The notes beneath the pieces were generated by a model. It ran no database searches. It saw nothing but the letters and a program-made list of their open reading frames with translations, and was not told the origin of the DNA. A program made the position numbers and the translations under genes. Of a DNA stretch of 64,000 nucleotides, positions 16,325-26,370 are shown one piece after another. The DNA is from Acidobacteriota bacterium (GTDB lineage: Bacteria > Acidobacteriota > Terriglobia > Acidiferrales > UBA7541). The stretch spans positions 81,480 to 145,479 of the forward strand of contig QHYZ01000051.1 of the NCBI GenBank assembly GCA_003225295.1. The letters run 5' to 3'. Within the stretch, counting starts at the first letter, position 1; each line of letters starts with the position of its first letter.

Positions 16325-17854
16325 ATGAAGTATGCTGTCGTTGCACAGATGCGACGTCCGCTGGTATCCATTAAGAGGTCCGTTGGTCTCGCCATTCTTC
16401 TGCTTGCTTGCCGTTCTTTGGCCTTTTCCCAAATCCAGGAAAGTCAAGTCGAGCCCATTAGCTCGGCCTTGCGAGCCGGAGAATTTGACAAGGCCGTGGA
16501 ACTGAGTCGATTCGCGCTAAAAGCGTCGCCAAGCAATGCACAATTATGGACCCTGCAAGGCATTGCCTATGCCGGGAAAGGTGACGGCAAGCAAGCTCTG
16601 ACGTCATTTCAGCGAGCGCTTAAGATTTCCCCAAACAATATTGCGGCTCTGGCTGGGGCCGCTCAGATTGAGTACCAAGAGGGGAACCAGAGTGCCATGC
16701 CACTGCTAAATCATCTGCTGCAATTGCGTCCAGCAGATCCCACGGCCCATGCCATGCTGGCCGTGCTGGAATACCGGCAGGGACACTGCGGTGCGGCGGT
16801 TCCACATTTCGAAAAAGCTGGCCAGCTGCTCGACACTCAGCTCGACGCCTTGCATGCTCTTGCCACCTGCCTCGTAAGACTCAAGCGACTCGATGACGCG
16901 GCAGCGACTTTTCAGAGGGCTGTGGCACTTCACCCGGACGATCGGCGGGAACGTCACCTCCTAGCATCCATTCAGCTTATGGCACACAAGCCCGAGGACG
17001 CACTTTCCACGCTGCGGCCGCTGCTGGAGACCAAGGAAGTGGATGCCAACACCCTGCAGCTTGCTTCGACTGCCGCGGAATCCGCTGGAAACACGCCCCA
17101 GGCGGTTAGTACGCTTCGGCAAGCTCTCTTGCTCGACCCGCGAAACGTCAGCCTATATCTGGATTTTGCCAATATTTGCTTTGCGCACGAATCGTTCCAG
17201 GTCGGTGTTGATGTGATTAGCGAAGGATTGATGCTGCAGCCAAGCGCTGAGGAACTCTATGTGGCACGCGGAGTCCTCTACGCGCAGCTGGCACAATACG
17301 ACAAAGCGGAGGCTGACTTCGAGAAAGCATACGACTTGAACCCGAATCAGTCTTTGAGCGCTGCCGCTCAAGGCCTGGTGGCTGTGCAGGCGAATGATCT
17401 CGATCACGCGCTGGCGTCGATACAGTCAAAACTGGCACGAAATCCGAACGACCCGCTCCTGCTCTACTTGCAGGCAGATGTACTCTCGCAAAAAGGGGTT
17501 GATCCTGGTACACCTGAGTTTCAGCTCGCGATGCGCTCGGCAAGGAGGGCGGTCACCTTGCAGCCCGCACTTGCCGCGGCTCGCGCCGTCCTGGCCAAAC
17601 TGTACATGCAAACCGGGGCCTACAAGGAAGCGATAGAGCAGTGCCGGAAAGCTCTGACCAGCGATCCGAAAGATCAAACCGCTGTGTACCGTCTGATCCA
17701 GGCGTTGCGGAAAACCGGACAGAAAAAGGAGATTCCTGAATTGCTTCAGCGTCTCGCCCAGCTTCGCGAACAAGCTACGCAAGAAGAAAGAGAGCGCTAC
17801 CGCTACAAACTCTTTGAACAGGACGCCCCGGGGCAGCAGCCGACGCAGCCATAG
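16325..17854 (+). CDS. Secreted tetratricopeptide-repeat protein
   Basis: A 509-residue protein. The signal sequence is SVGLAILLLACRSLAFSQ (about residues 19-36), followed by roughly a dozen TPR units across the mature protein, for example AQLWTLQGIAYAGKGDGKQA and LYVARGVLYAQLAQYDKAEADFEKAY. The C-terminus is charged (EQATQEERERYRYK) and ends with QQPTQP. There is no enzymatic domain, so it is a likely protein-binding scaffold in the periplasm. No good ribosome site precedes the ATG at 16325 or the ATG at 16349, so the start is uncertain. It is followed by a CRTAC1 gene and a TonB receptor on the same strand. Confidence 0.85.
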   Translation: MKYAVVAQMRRPLVSIKRSVGLAILLLACRSLAFSQIQESQVEPISSALRAGEFDKAVELSRFALKASPSNAQLWTLQGIAYAGKGDGKQALTSFQRALKISPNNIAALAGAAQIEYQEGNQSAMPLLNHLLQLRPADPTAHAMLAVLEYRQGHCGAAVPHFEKAGQLLDTQLDALHALATCLVRLKRLDDAAATFQRAVALHPDDRRERHLLASIQLMAHKPEDALSTLRPLLETKEVDANTLQLASTAAESAGNTPQAVSTLRQALLLDPRNVSLYLDFANICFAHESFQVGVDVISEGLMLQPSAEELYVARGVLYAQLAQYDKAEADFEKAYDLNPNQSLSAAAQGLVAVQANDLDHALASIQSKLARNPNDPLLLYLQADVLSQKGVDPGTPEFQLAMRSARRAVTLQPALAAARAVLAKLYMQTGAYKEAIEQCRKALTSDPKDQTAVYRLIQALRKTGQKKEIPELLQRLAQLREQATQEERERYRYKLFEQDAPGQQPTQP

Positions 17855-17900
17855 CCGCAGCACGCTAGGACTTTAGGACTTTCGCTTGGCCCGCCGAACT

Positions 17901-17920
17901 TTGAGAAAATGTTTACTCAA
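17901..17920. promoter_or_regulatory. Weak LacI-type operator 4
   Basis: A 20-base inverted repeat with arms TTGAGAAAA and GTTTACTCAA, eight of ten pairs matching. The core AAATGTTTAC resembles the better operators. It lies between the TPR gene and the CRTAC1 gene, about 57 bases upstream of the latter. Confidence 0.45.
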
Positions 17921-17976
17921 CCTGGGCTACAAGCGACAGTCGCACTGGCAACACACAAAAGAGGAAAGCTATCGGA

Positions 17977-19743
17977 ATGACCTGCACGCGCCGCACCTTT
18001 CTGCGATTTTCGCTCGTATCGGCGGTCTCCATGACTGCCAAACAGGCATTTGCGCAAGGTGTAGCGACTCACAAGGCTAAGCCCGTGGTACGGCACGCCC
18101 CTTCTGGCCGCCCTTTCAACGCGCACTTTGTCGACGTAGCGGCCGCTGCCGGACTGAGTGCGCCGACAATCTACGGGGGCGTAGAGAGTAAGAAATACAT
18201 TTTGGAATCTACCGGCTGCGGATGTGCATTCATTGACTACGACAACGACGGCTGGTTGGATATATTTTTGCTTTGTGGCACTCGTATTGAGGCCGCTCCC
18301 CCCGCAGCGACTAACCGCCTGTACAAGAACAATCGCGACGGGACGTTCACGGACGTTACCCAAAAGGCGGGTCTCCATGCCATTGGTTGGGCTTCCGGCG
18401 TCTGCGTCGGGGACTACAATAACGACGGATTTGAAGACATGTTCTGCACCTACTTCGGACAAAACATTCTGTACCGCAACAATGGTGATGGCACCTTCAC
18501 CGATGTGACGAAGGCTGCCGGGCTGTTGAACGATCAACCGAGGTGGGGCGCGGGATGCAGCTTCCTGGACTACAACCGTGATGGGCACCTTGACTTGTTT
18601 GTTTCGAATTACGTCCGTTTCTCTATTGAACATGCACCGGTTCCTGGAGAGAACACGAATTGTAATTGGAAAGGAATTCCCGTCGAATGCGGGCCGCGCG
18701 GGCTTCCAACAGGATGGCACTCACTCTACAGAAACAACGGTGACGGAACGTTTAGCGACGTCAGCCAGCTGGCAGGCATCGCGCGGGCTACACAATGTTA
18801 TGGCATGACTGTGGTGGCGGCGGATTTGGACGAAGACGGCTGGCCAGACATTTATGTTGCTTGCGATTCCACTCCTAGTCTGCTCTTCATGAACAACCAT
18901 GATGGAACGTTCCGCGAAGAGGGAGTGTTGCGAGGCGTAGCCCTCAGCGACGACGGAGAAGAACAGGCGGGGATGGGGGTTGCGATTGGCGACTATGACC
19001 TCGACGGACATCTGGACCTTTTCAAGACGCACTTCGCGGATGACGCCAACGTTCTCTACCACAACGATGGTAAGGGAGCTTTCGACGATGTTACCCGCGC
19101 TTCTCGCGTTGGAGTGGAGACACGCTATGTCTGCTGGGGCGCCGGAATAGTCGATCTCGATAACGATGGTTGTCCGGACTTGTTCATGGTCACAGGTAAC
19201 GTTTACCCGGAGGTTGAGCGAAAACTGCCGCAATACCAAAATAAAACACCTCGGGCAGTGTTTCGCAATCTCGGCAACAGCACTTTTGAAGAGTTGATCG
19301 ACGCTGCGGGCCCTGGAGTTGCTGAGGAGCACTGCAGCCGCGGATGTGCCTTTGGGGATTTCGACAATGACGGTGACGTCGACATACTCATCGTAAACTT
19401 AAACGAGACTCCCTCACTGTTACGCAACGATCTCATCGGGAATCAAAACTGGGTAAAGGTAAAACTTGAGGGTGTTAAGTCCAATCGGAGCGCGATCGGT
19501 GCCCGGGTTCTTGCCCACTATGGCGGGAAAACGCAGGCCCAGAGCGTTCTAAGCCAGTGCAGTTTCTATTCTTGTAACGATCCCCGCTTGCACTTCGGGC
19601 TCGGAACTCATACGACTGTCGACCTGGAAGTGCGCTGGCCCAACGGCATGGTTGAAGTATTTAAACGCATGCCGGTGAATCGATTGGTCACCCTGCGAGA
19701 GGGAGCAGGGATGGTGCAAAACCGTGGCTGGTTGAAGTCGTGA
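17977..19743 (+). CDS. CRTAC1-family protein (FG-GAP/VCBS repeats + ASPIC/UnbV domain), Tat-exported
   Basis: A 588-residue protein. It begins with a twin-arginine signal (TCTRRTFLRFSLVSAVSMTAKQAFAQ region). The mature part contains seven or more FG-GAP-like calcium-binding loops such as DYDNDGWLDIF, DYNNDGFEDMF, DYNRDGHLDLF, DLDEDGWPDIY and DFDNDGDVDIL, arranged as a beta-propeller. It ends in the ASPIC/UnbV domain with VKSNRSAIGARV (about residues 497-508) and DLEVRWPNG. Such proteins are thought to be exported or surface binding proteins; no catalytic activity is established for the family. It sits between a TPR gene and a TonB receptor. Confidence 0.9.
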   Translation: MTCTRRTFLRFSLVSAVSMTAKQAFAQGVATHKAKPVVRHAPSGRPFNAHFVDVAAAAGLSAPTIYGGVESKKYILESTGCGCAFIDYDNDGWLDIFLLCGTRIEAAPPAATNRLYKNNRDGTFTDVTQKAGLHAIGWASGVCVGDYNNDGFEDMFCTYFGQNILYRNNGDGTFTDVTKAAGLLNDQPRWGAGCSFLDYNRDGHLDLFVSNYVRFSIEHAPVPGENTNCNWKGIPVECGPRGLPTGWHSLYRNNGDGTFSDVSQLAGIARATQCYGMTVVAADLDEDGWPDIYVACDSTPSLLFMNNHDGTFREEGVLRGVALSDDGEEQAGMGVAIGDYDLDGHLDLFKTHFADDANVLYHNDGKGAFDDVTRASRVGVETRYVCWGAGIVDLDNDGCPDLFMVTGNVYPEVERKLPQYQNKTPRAVFRNLGNSTFEELIDAAGPGVAEEHCSRGCAFGDFDNDGDVDILIVNLNETPSLLRNDLIGNQNWVKVKLEGVKSNRSAIGARVLAHYGGKTQAQSVLSQCSFYSCNDPRLHFGLGTHTTVDLEVRWPNGMVEVFKRMPVNRLVTLREGAGMVQNRGWLKS

Positions 19744-19812
19744 GCTAAAGACGCCAGATTTGCGGGGATCCGTCCTCCCACCACTCCATAATGCAAAAGT
19801 GCTAGGAAAACC

Positions 19813-19841
19813 TTGACAGCTTATTTTGAGTGGTATATATG
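19813..19841 (+). promoter_or_regulatory. Promoter of the 19915 TonB receptor gene
   Basis: TTGACA at 19813-19818 and TATATG at 19836-19841 with a 17-base spacer form a sigma-70-type promoter. The predicted start point is just upstream of the operator at 19853, a geometry expected for repression. Confidence 0.65.
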
Positions 19842-19852
19842 TCCCTGCAAAC

Positions 19853-19868
19853 GAGAAAACGTTTACAC
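19853..19868. promoter_or_regulatory. LacI-type operator 5
   Basis: GAGAAAACGTTTACAC shares the central AAACGTTTAC with the better sites. It begins 12 bases after the -10 element of the TonB-receptor promoter. Confidence 0.65.
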
Positions 19869-19914
19869 AAAGTGATACATAAATGTTTGCTCGCGATATA
19901 GGGGGTGGAGGCAC

Positions 19915-22900
19915 ATGCGATCGAAATCGGCTTCCGCTATTGGCCTGTCCATTCGGCTGCTCATCGCCTTTCTACTGACGACTGGCTCGGCTTGGGCTCA
20001 GTTTACGGCAAGTATTCAAGGAACCGTAACCGATCCAAGTGGTGCTGCAGTCGGGCAAGCGAAGGTCACCATTGAAAACGTTGAGACGCATATTTTGGGG
20101 ACGACTACTAGCAATGCCGAAGGAGAATACCGGTTTCTGAGTCTCGCCCCAGGTTCCTACAAAATATCGGTTGAGGCTGCGGGCTTTTCCACGGTTCGCA
20201 CGACCGTCACTCTTGAGACGAATCAAAATCTAAGCGTACCTATCGCGCTAAAAGTTGGCGCGGCGACCGAAGTAGTGACGGTCACTGCTGAAAATCCACT
20301 CGTGAACACTACCGAGACGCGGAATCAAATGACGCTCGAAACTCAGGAGCTGTCCTCTCTGCCCATGGCGGGCCGCAACATGCTATCTCTTATCAGCTTG
20401 GCTCCTGGCGTCTCGGGACTAGGGCTCGCCGGCGGGCCCGGCGTGTCTTCGGGCACGCCTGGAACCGGAGTAGACAATTACTCGACGGAGACTGCCGTTG
20501 ATGTCAGTGTCAACGGCCAGGGAACGGTAGCGAACATGTGGATTGTCGATGGGCTTGATGTCACCAGCGCCATTCGGCAGGGGGTCTTGAATCTCACGCC
20601 CAACCCCGACGCCATTCAGGAAACGAACATTCAGGTCAACACGTTTTCCGTGGGATATGGACGCGGGAGTGGCCTTCAAGTTGCGCAAACGACAAAATCT
20701 GGTGCGGATCAATTCCACGGCTTGGCCAGCGACTATTTCAACTACCAATCAATGTATGCGAAATATTCCTTGCCTGGCGAGGACCACCCGTACAATGCAT
20801 TCCACAGCAACAACTTCTCCGGAGCGATTGGCGGTCCCATCATTCCCCACCACCAATTTTTCTTCTTTTTTGCCGTCGAACCGCTACGTTCCTCAGCATC
20901 CACGGGCAACCAAGTTCTCACGTTTCCCGACGCACAGTTTGCAGCTTTTGCCCAAGCCAACTTTCCGAGCACTTTTGGAACCAAAATCTTGAATACGTAC
21001 AAGCCTTCTGGCGCGACGGTCAGTGGCGTATCGAAGACCGCCAACGACATTTTCCCGGGTACGTGCGGAACGGCCGCGACAAGCAATTTGCCTTGTGCAA
21101 CTCCGATGATTGACACCGGAATATTCAATTCCAGTAGCTTCCGCAACGGCGACCAGTATTTTATTCGCGTTGATAAGGCTTTTAAAAATGACCGTATTTA
21201 TGGGAGTTTCTTCCGAACACTTCTGCACAATGGCGGGCCCAACGTGATCCCTCAATTTACGACCACCAACCACACCACGCAGCGGGCCTTTCAAGCGAAC
21301 TGGGCGCACACGTTTAGTTCGACAACGTTGAATGAAGCCATCTTTGCCCAGAATCGCATCGAGGGTTTTCTAGGTGAAACCGGGGATTTCACCATTCCTG
21401 GAATCGGTGTAAGCGGTCAAAACGTCGGATATGGCGTCGGCTTTGCCCAAGGCGATTTTATCCAGCATAACTATCACTGGCGCGATGTTCTGACCCATGT
21501 GCGGGGAACTCACGTGTTGAAGGTAGGCTACGAAGGCTGGTTTGGAGACGATGTGGAGCCGTTCCAGGGCCCGTGGTCGCATCCGGGATTCAGTTTCGAC
21601 AATTTGTTGCAGCTGGCGCAAGATGCACCTACCACCGAAGGTGGGGTGATGTACAACCCCATCGCGGGACAGCAACAACTCTGGAACTGGAACGCTGCTT
21701 CCAAAACGTGGGGTCTATTTGCGGAGGATACCTGGAAAGCGCGACGCAATCTAACGTTGACACTTGGCTTCCGTTTTGATGATCAGGGGAACCCGTATTC
21801 GCGTTCAGACGCCACGGTTTTTGGCAACTTTATTCTTGGGACGGGGTCAACCTTCCCGCAGCGGGTGGCTAATGGTATAGCCAAGCCCTCGAAGCAGGCG
21901 GTAAATCATTCTCCCAAAGCCTATACTCCACGCATCGGCGCGGCGTGGGATATCACCGGAAAGGGTGACTGGTTGTTACGCGGCGGATTCGGTATGTATT
22001 CCAACTGGCTCACCCCCGCCAACATCCAGGAAGAATTTCGCGGCAATCCACCGGGTCTAATCCTGCCTACGTTTTTCTCGGGAAATGCACCTGCCAACCG
22101 ACCGGTTTTTGTCCAAGGTACCAGTAGCAAGCCCCCGTTTGGGTTCCAATTCCCTCAACTGGCAGGCACGGCCTTGTGTCCTGCAGCCCCCTGTCTGGAC
22201 GCTGCGGGAGGAATTCCGGGCGCAGGCTTGACGATCGGGGGAATCGACCCGAATATAGTTTCTCCTACCGCATACATTTATGCGGCCGCCCTCGAACACA
22301 GAATTGGTGGCCACTTTGTTGCCGCCATGCTTTATAGTGGATCTCACACCGCCAACCTTGTTGGGCTCGGCAACGCAGGAGGTCAAGTTTCCTATGGCGT
22401 GGACATCAATGCCTTGCCGGGCGACTTGATCGGGAAGCCAGCCAACTCCGCTCCGACGCGACTCAATTCGAGTTTTGGCGCGATTAACTATACTCAGAAT
22501 GATCGCGTAGCGAACTACAACGGTGTAACTTTTGACTTGAGAGGCAGAGTCACGCGTGGCTTCTTTGACATATCTTACACGCGCTCCTCTTCTAAGGATG
22601 ACGCCGGCCGGTATCCGACCGCACTGAATCCTCACCAGTACTATGGACCCTCCCCTTGGGACGTTCCCAACCGAATCTCCCTTGGCTTCAACTATGAGCT
22701 ACCAGGCCTATATAAGGGTTCGGGTGCGGTATGGAAATTGACGGCGGGATGGGGACTCAGCGGGACGAGCATCTACCAGAGTGGATATCCTTTCACAGTG
22801 TTCACCTCTGCCTCGTTTTTTAATTCAGTTCCAGGGGACTACAATGCCGACGGAGATCACTTCGACTTTCCAAACGTGACCAGTTATCGGCAATCGACGT

Positions 22901-23208
22901 CGCGGAGCGCTTATATCACTGGCGTCTTTACGCCCGGACAGTTCACAGCACCCACGCCAGGCAACGAAGGCAACGAAAAGAATAACGGATTCCGCAATCC
23001 GCCCTTTGTGCAGACGGATCTGAGTGCTTACAAAAACACACACATAACGGAGAGGCTCAATCTGCAACTTCGCTTTGAATTCTACGACCTTTTCAACCAT
23101 CCCAATTTCCAGAACATCCAGGGTGATTTGTCCGCTGGAAATTTTGGCCGGGTGACCGGCCAAACACTACCGAGGTGGTGGCAGCTAGGCGCAAAGATCA
23201 CGTTCTGA
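19915..23208 (+). CDS. TonB-dependent receptor with carboxypeptidase-regulatory-like domain (Oar-like)
   Basis: A 1097-residue outer-membrane protein. After a signal peptide (LLIAFLLTTGSAWAQ) comes a carboxypeptidase-regulatory-like/CarbopepD_reg domain at about residues 38-110 (GTVTDPSGAAVGQAKVTI ... GEYRFLSLAPGSYKISVEAAGF). A plug follows (LPMAGRNMLSLISLAPG) and then a long beta-barrel ending in an aromatic C-terminal strand (WWQLGAKITF). It imports ligands across the outer membrane using TonB. The flanking glycoside hydrolases and the operator suggest an arabino-oligosaccharide. A ribosome site (GGGGGTGGAGG) precedes the ATG. No SusD partner is found next to it. Confidence 0.92.
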   Translation: MRSKSASAIGLSIRLLIAFLLTTGSAWAQFTASIQGTVTDPSGAAVGQAKVTIENVETHILGTTTSNAEGEYRFLSLAPGSYKISVEAAGFSTVRTTVTLETNQNLSVPIALKVGAATEVVTVTAENPLVNTTETRNQMTLETQELSSLPMAGRNMLSLISLAPGVSGLGLAGGPGVSSGTPGTGVDNYSTETAVDVSVNGQGTVANMWIVDGLDVTSAIRQGVLNLTPNPDAIQETNIQVNTFSVGYGRGSGLQVAQTTKSGADQFHGLASDYFNYQSMYAKYSLPGEDHPYNAFHSNNFSGAIGGPIIPHHQFFFFFAVEPLRSSASTGNQVLTFPDAQFAAFAQANFPSTFGTKILNTYKPSGATVSGVSKTANDIFPGTCGTAATSNLPCATPMIDTGIFNSSSFRNGDQYFIRVDKAFKNDRIYGSFFRTLLHNGGPNVIPQFTTTNHTTQRAFQANWAHTFSSTTLNEAIFAQNRIEGFLGETGDFTIPGIGVSGQNVGYGVGFAQGDFIQHNYHWRDVLTHVRGTHVLKVGYEGWFGDDVEPFQGPWSHPGFSFDNLLQLAQDAPTTEGGVMYNPIAGQQQLWNWNAASKTWGLFAEDTWKARRNLTLTLGFRFDDQGNPYSRSDATVFGNFILGTGSTFPQRVANGIAKPSKQAVNHSPKAYTPRIGAAWDITGKGDWLLRGGFGMYSNWLTPANIQEEFRGNPPGLILPTFFSGNAPANRPVFVQGTSSKPPFGFQFPQLAGTALCPAAPCLDAAGGIPGAGLTIGGIDPNIVSPTAYIYAAALEHRIGGHFVAAMLYSGSHTANLVGLGNAGGQVSYGVDINALPGDLIGKPANSAPTRLNSSFGAINYTQNDRVANYNGVTFDLRGRVTRGFFDISYTRSSSKDDAGRYPTALNPHQYYGPSPWDVPNRISLGFNYELPGLYKGSGAVWKLTAGWGLSGTSIYQSGYPFTVFTSASFFNSVPGDYNADGDHFDFPNVTSYRQSTSRSAYITGVFTPGQFTAPTPGNEGNEKNNGFRNPPFVQTDLSAYKNTHITERLNLQLRFEFYDLFNHPNFQNIQGDLSAGNFGRVTGQTLPRWWQLGAKITF

Positions 23209-23235
23209 GCAGATTTCGCCTGAGCAACATGACGA

Positions 23236-23267
23236 GGACCAGTGTCCCACACCCCGGACGGTGGTCC
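23236..23267 (+). terminator. Possible hairpin after the TonB receptor gene
   Basis: GGACCA at 23236-23241 is repeated inversely as TGGTCC at 23262-23267, 28 bases downstream of the stop. There is no U-tract, so this may be only an incidental hairpin. Confidence 0.3.
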
Positions 23268-23375
23268 CTAAGTTCCGGGATCGGCCAGTGGCACACTCTA
23301 CGGTCATGTGGGTCTTGAAACGAATGGATGTGATTGTCCACGGTGATTGCCCGAGAATTCCCACATTGCATCCAC

Positions 23376-24806
23376 TTATGGACGCAGCATCCTATAAAGC
23401 ACGCTACCGTGTGATGGTAGCGTGACTGTGATTGAATCGGCTGGGCCCATATCTTTTAGTTTCCACAGGTCCCGCACGAGGTACGCTGTTCCTGCGAGAC
23501 CTAAGTCTCTCCACGGGAACGTGAGTGTTTCGGTTGCATCCCCGAGGTTGAAGATGGCCAGATAGTAGCCTTTTCTCGAAGCGGGCTGGGCAAGCCAAAC
23601 AACAGCATTACCTGTTACGATAACTTGACGATTACCTGTTGAGTGCTGATCGACTGCGAGCACTTCTGCGTTGGTGAGCAACGACGCGGTCCAGGGGTCG
23701 CCTGCGGTTAGGTCGCCGCCGACCATCAGAGGCGAACGAAACATAGACCAGAGTGTCATCAAGGTGCGCTGTTCATCATGCGTGAGCCGCGTGCCGCGTG
23801 GCCTTCCCCATCCAGGCGCGGGACGAAGCTGGCCGATCGGCAACATATCTCCGTCCGGCCAGTGTCCCGGTTCGGATAGTGCCGCCCACTTAGCGGCATT
23901 CGCAAATTGATCGCCGATACCCTGGGGGTAGTTTTTGTCACTGTGCCACAGGTCCCATATGTCATCGGAAATGCGCCACATTTGCGCGTACTTGCGCAGC
24001 TCCTCTGCTTTTTCCAGAGGAGCCGGACCGGGCGAGAGGCTCAATACAATGGAGTGGCTGGCTTTGCTGAGCGCCGTGCTCAGCGCGCGAATTTCCTCGC
24101 CTTTGTAAGGGTGGCTGCTGATGCAATCCACTTTGATAAAATCCACTCCCCAGCTTGCATATAGCTGGGCGATGGAATCGTAGTAAGCTTGCCCTCCCGG
24201 ATTGCCGGCATCTACACCGTAGTTGTCGTAATTCCAGGGACACGTATCGGAAGTGTTAGCAGCGTCGGCTGCGTAGTATGTCGACCCCGCAATGGGCAGA
24301 TTTTTTTCGACGGCCGCCTTGGGAATGCCCCTCAGAATGTGGATGCCGAATTTCAGACCGAGGGAGTGCACGTAGTCAGCTAACGGCTTGAAGCCGTCGT
24401 TGTTCGCAGCCGAGGAAAAGCGGCTTGTCGGAGGCATGTAGCGACCAAACTGGTCCATGGTGTATTGAAACGTCTTCGAATTGCCTTCCGCCACCGGATT
24501 GGTGACGTACCACTCGGCGTCTACCACCACGTACTCCCAGCCATAAGGTTTCAGGTGAGTGGCAAACCAATCGGCATTGGCTCTGAATTCCGCTTCATTG
24601 ATGGTTGTTCCATAGCCATCCCAGCTATTCCAGCCCATGGGCGGCGTCTCCGCCAACATAGTGGGTTGATCAGCCCCTCGAAGAACTTCCTTTACAAGGC
24701 ACGTGGCTCCGAACACTAAAAAAAAGGCAAATGCCAGTCTGCGCGAGATGAGGCGAATCTCCATAACCCTGGATCTCTTTCTTCCTAGGGCGGGTATCGT
24801 GTCCAT
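23376..24806 (-). CDS. GH27 alpha-galactosidase-like enzyme, secreted
   Basis: Hydrolyses alpha-galactosidic (in some members beta-L-arabinopyranosidic) bonds with retention. The start at 24806 follows AAGGAG by 7 bases. A signal segment (LAFAFFLVFGATCLV) precedes the domain opening TPPMGWNSWDGYGTT, the GH27 hallmark. The nucleophile is Asp227 in DFIKVDC and the acid/base is probably Asp281 in RISDDIWD; CPWNYDNYGVDAGN and MFRSPLMVGGDL are further family blocks. A C-terminal beta-sandwich closes the 476-residue protein. Given the arabinan setting, an arabinopyranosidase activity, known in GH27, is as likely as alpha-galactosidase. Confidence 0.88.
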   Translation of the reverse strand: MDTIPALGRKRSRVMEIRLISRRLAFAFFLVFGATCLVKEVLRGADQPTMLAETPPMGWNSWDGYGTTINEAEFRANADWFATHLKPYGWEYVVVDAEWYVTNPVAEGNSKTFQYTMDQFGRYMPPTSRFSSAANNDGFKPLADYVHSLGLKFGIHILRGIPKAAVEKNLPIAGSTYYAADAANTSDTCPWNYDNYGVDAGNPGGQAYYDSIAQLYASWGVDFIKVDCISSHPYKGEEIRALSTALSKASHSIVLSLSPGPAPLEKAEELRKYAQMWRISDDIWDLWHSDKNYPQGIGDQFANAAKWAALSEPGHWPDGDMLPIGQLRPAPGWGRPRGTRLTHDEQRTLMTLWSMFRSPLMVGGDLTAGDPWTASLLTNAEVLAVDQHSTGNRQVIVTGNAVVWLAQPASRKGYYLAIFNLGDATETLTFPWRDLGLAGTAYLVRDLWKLKDMGPADSITVTLPSHGSVLYRMLRP

Positions 24807-25290
24807 CTGCTTTCTCCTTGCGAGTCGTCCGTAATCGTCCCCAAATCTGGCCGGACATGCAACCGAAACTCGCCTGCTGTCCAAATCGCTAGGTTCAGAA
24901 GGAAAGTAGTAAGGCGCTAGCCATCAAAATTGCGCTACCACGACGCGAAAAAGACTACCACTCCTTCATTTCAAGAAGGATGGACAAGAAGGCACAATCT
25001 TCGCAATGCCGAATGCAGCGTGTGCAAGCGGGCGGTCTCCAGAATCCATCCCGCGAGTTTTGTTGCACGTTGCAACGATATGGATACATTGTCGGGTGGC
25101 TAAATTTCATTGGCGATCAAAGTGTCGCTCAATTTAGGGTTCGGAGAAAAGGGGAGCTTCTGAACAAATGCGAGTGATTCAACGCATCGAAATATGCAAG
25201 AACTTGATCCTTCGGCAACCGAGTGCGCATCGCGCTTTGCAATCTGCTTTGTAGAGTTGTCGTTTGCGCAGCAGAATGCAGCTTTTCCGG
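24807..25290. promoter_or_regulatory. Intergenic region between GH27 and GH43 genes with a palindrome
   Basis: About 480 bases without a convincing gene. At 25062-25076, GTTGCACGTTGCAAC forms arms GTTGCA/TGCAAC around a 3-base centre, a LacI-like shape but of different sequence from the main operator set. It lies upstream of the minus-strand GH27 gene and could be its operator. Nothing else is recognised. Confidence 0.4.
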
Positions 25291-26370
25291 TTATTTTTGT
25301 GCGTTCGCCGGAGCCCCTTCCAGCGCGGCGTGCGGCCAATCACTCGTCCAATCAATCGTCGAGACGTGTAAGCGAGGTTTTCCGGTTTTACCGTCGTAGG
25401 CATGGAACACCATGATGTCCCCGCCGGGTTGTTGCAAAATGGATTCACCGCCGGGGCCCAACCAAAGTTGATTGCCTGCAAGCAGTGGCGTTCCCCCGCC
25501 TTCCAGCATTGGCTTGCCGGCAGCGTCCACGTACGGCCCGATAACATTGTGTGAGCGGCCGACCATCGTTTTGTAATTGCTCTTCACGCCTCGGCAACAC
25601 AGATCGAACGAAACGAATAGATAGAAGTAATCCCCGTGATGCACGATGAACGGAGCCTCGATGGCTTGCCAATCGTCAGGCAAATGGGGCGGGCGAAGCG
25701 CCGGATTTTCCGGGCGTGCCCGCTTTGCTATGGAATAGAGTTGGGAGTCCTCGTCGGCAAGCTTGCCTGTTTGCGGATTAATTCGCCGCATCTTGATGCC
25801 GCTCCAGAAGCTGCCGAAGCTCATCCACACACGAGCCTCCGAGTCGGCCACAATATTGGGGTCAATGGCGTTAAAATCATCTTCCTCCCGGGAACGAAGA
25901 ACCAGTCCTTCGTCCACCCACTTGAAATCCGGACTGTTCGGATTCAGAGTCTTATTGGTCACCAAAGCGATGCCGGAGGTGTTCTTTCCGAATACTGAAA
26001 ATGCGTAATAAACGTGGTATTTTCCGTCGAAGTAGGACTCGTCCGGAGCCCACAGATCCTTGGTTTGCGGGCTTTCCTTTTTGATCCAATCGGGTATGCT
26101 TTGAAAAACAAAGCCGCAACGCATCCAGGTGTGCAAGTCCTTCGAACACCGGATCGGAAGCTGGCCCGGGGAAATCTTCTCTGTAACCGTGCCGAACAGA
26201 TACCACGTGTCGGCTTCCTTAATGATCGATGGATCGTGCACGCCATCCACGTCACCTTCCACGTGAATGACTGAGGGCGTTCCTTGGGGCGGTGTTTGAC
26301 ATTTCGAGGCGGCAGCCGCAGCCAACAGCATGGCCATGGCCAGTGATCTGCTCTCGATCGATATCTTCAT
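25291..26370 (-). CDS. GH43 endo-1,5-alpha-L-arabinanase, secreted
   Basis: Cleaves the alpha-1,5-linked arabinan backbone by inversion. The five-bladed propeller catalytic triad is visible: base Asp46 in GVHDPSIIK, Asp170 in AIDPNIV and acid Glu238 in QAIEAPFIV. The segment DLCCRGVKSNYKTMVGRS is characteristic of arabinanases within GH43, more so than of beta-xylosidases. Other blocks are DLWAPDESYFDGKYHVYY and SFGSFWSGIKM. The N-terminus is hydrophobic (AMAMLLAAAAA), a signal peptide. The second ATG (26370) is preferred because AGGGA lies 6 bases before it; 26376 is the alternative. It is divergent from the GH51 gene at 26548 across an operator. Confidence 0.9.
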   Translation of the reverse strand: MKISIESRSLAMAMLLAAAAASKCQTPPQGTPSVIHVEGDVDGVHDPSIIKEADTWYLFGTVTEKISPGQLPIRCSKDLHTWMRCGFVFQSIPDWIKKESPQTKDLWAPDESYFDGKYHVYYAFSVFGKNTSGIALVTNKTLNPNSPDFKWVDEGLVLRSREEDDFNAIDPNIVADSEARVWMSFGSFWSGIKMRRINPQTGKLADEDSQLYSIAKRARPENPALRPPHLPDDWQAIEAPFIVHHGDYFYLFVSFDLCCRGVKSNYKTMVGRSHNVIGPYVDAAGKPMLEGGGTPLLAGNQLWLGPGGESILQQPGGDIMVFHAYDGKTGKPRLHVSTIDWTSDWPHAALEGAPANAQK

